Below, piece after piece: positions 63,722 through 64,000 of a stretch of DNA of 64,000 nucleotides; the stretch's first letter is position 1; the number at the start of each line of letters is the position of its first letter. Below the pieces are notes generated by a model that was not told the origin of the DNA, made no database searches, and saw only the letters and a program-made list of their open reading frames with translations. A program made the translations under genes and the position numbers. Origin of the DNA: Bacteroides sp. OF04-15BH (lineage in GTDB: Bacteria; Bacteroidota; Bacteroidia; Bacteroidales; Bacteroidaceae); NCBI RefSeq assembly GCF_003477995.1, contig NZ_QUEM01000004.1, forward strand, positions 62,001-126,000. Direction: 5' to 3'.

Positions 63722-64000
63722 ATGTCCATAAGCTACAAACATATCTGGGTCACAAAGACTTTATATCAGGCCGGCGAAAGAGGGCTCTCCCTTCAGGAAA
63801 TCAATCAGAAATGGCTGAAAACGGATTTCAGTGGTGGCGAGCCCATTTCCCGCCAGTCATTCGACAGATGGAAAGGGCAAATCCTTGATCTGCTGGGAGT
63901 CATTATTGATTGCCGCAGAAAGGGAGGATACCGATATTATATCAGCAATCCGGAAGTTCTGCAAAGAGGCCACCTTAACCGATGGCTTCTCGACACTTAC
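63722..64000 (+). CDS. WYL-domain-type transcriptional regulator, N-terminal part (runs off the window)
   Basis: An open frame begins at this ATG, 6 bp after the preceding stop, and continues to the window edge without a stop (93 codons). The visible part, YKHIWVTKTLYQAGERGLSL, then EINQKWLKTD and ISRQSFDRWKGQILDLLGV with RKGGYRYYI, fits the winged-helix N-terminus of Bacteroidales WYL-domain regulators. The WYL domain itself would lie beyond the edge. Confidence 0.7.
   Translation, partial: MSISYKHIWVTKTLYQAGERGLSLQEINQKWLKTDFSGGEPISRQSFDRWKGQILDLLGVIIDCRRKGGYRYYISNPEVLQRGHLNRWLLDTY

Noticed and set aside
1..64000. tRNA, rRNA, CRISPR arrays, insertion sequences, prophage genes
   Set aside because: I looked for their usual signs (CCA ends, regular short repeats with spacers, transposase or integrase motifs) and found none.

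Overview
The window looks like a chromosomal segment of a gut Bacteroidales, most likely Bacteroides or Phocaeicola. The evidence is Bacteroidetes-type promoters (TAnnTTTG boxes), a Rho factor with a very large disordered insert, a hybrid two-component sensor with an AraC output domain, a fimbrillin-like lipoprotein, and an RND efflux operon with lipoprotein adaptor and outer-membrane parts. No rRNA, tRNA, CRISPR array, transposase or integrase was recognised.

Layout. 1-4.9 kb: an ABC-F ATPase and rho, divergent. 4.9-12.4 kb: an AraC regulator divergent from a three-gene RND efflux operon, then an isochorismatase-like hydrolase flanked by two near-identical terminators. 12.9-22.2 kb (+ strand, AT-rich): flippase, sugar aminotransferase, hexapeptide acyltransferase, two acyl carrier proteins, a short-chain dehydrogenase, an acyl-activating ligase, a KAS III-like synthase, an ATP-grasp protein and a glycosyltransferase. 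22.4-42.1 kb (- strand): a long co-directional run with eight glycosyltransferases, a polymerase-like membrane protein, an initiating sugar-phosphate transferase, a PqqD-like/nucleotidyltransferase/HPr-kinase-like triad, Wza and Wzc export proteins, a 64-residue peptide, a fimbrillin plus PLC-X-like lipoprotein and an OmpA-family protein. 42.3-49.2 kb (- strand): a fructan/fructose locus with GH32 enzyme, MFS permease, fructokinase and hybrid two-component regulator. 49.4-54.5 kb: yaaA, an exported thiol peroxidase and a large secreted clan GH-D-like glycosidase. 54.6-56.0 kb: a frameshifted DUF3307 gene and a SatD-like gene. 56.2-62.4 kb: a leader ORF and a GC-rich biotin operon bioB-A-F-G-C-D. 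62.5-64 kb: two hypothetical genes and the start of a WYL-type regulator.

The two convergent polysaccharide clusters complement each other. The left one has the only flippase and a predicted pathway for an acylated amino sugar. The right one has the initiating transferase, polymerase, most glycosyltransferases and the export machinery. I infer that they act as one surface-polysaccharide system. Its least understood parts are the acyl-building module (two ACPs, SDR, ligase, KAS III), the PqqD/nucleotidyltransferase/HPr-kinase-like triad, and the small peptide and fimbrillin-PLC lipoprotein at the end of the export run.

All functions are read from sequence motifs and remembered family features. 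No database search was run, and positions of domains inside proteins are approximate.
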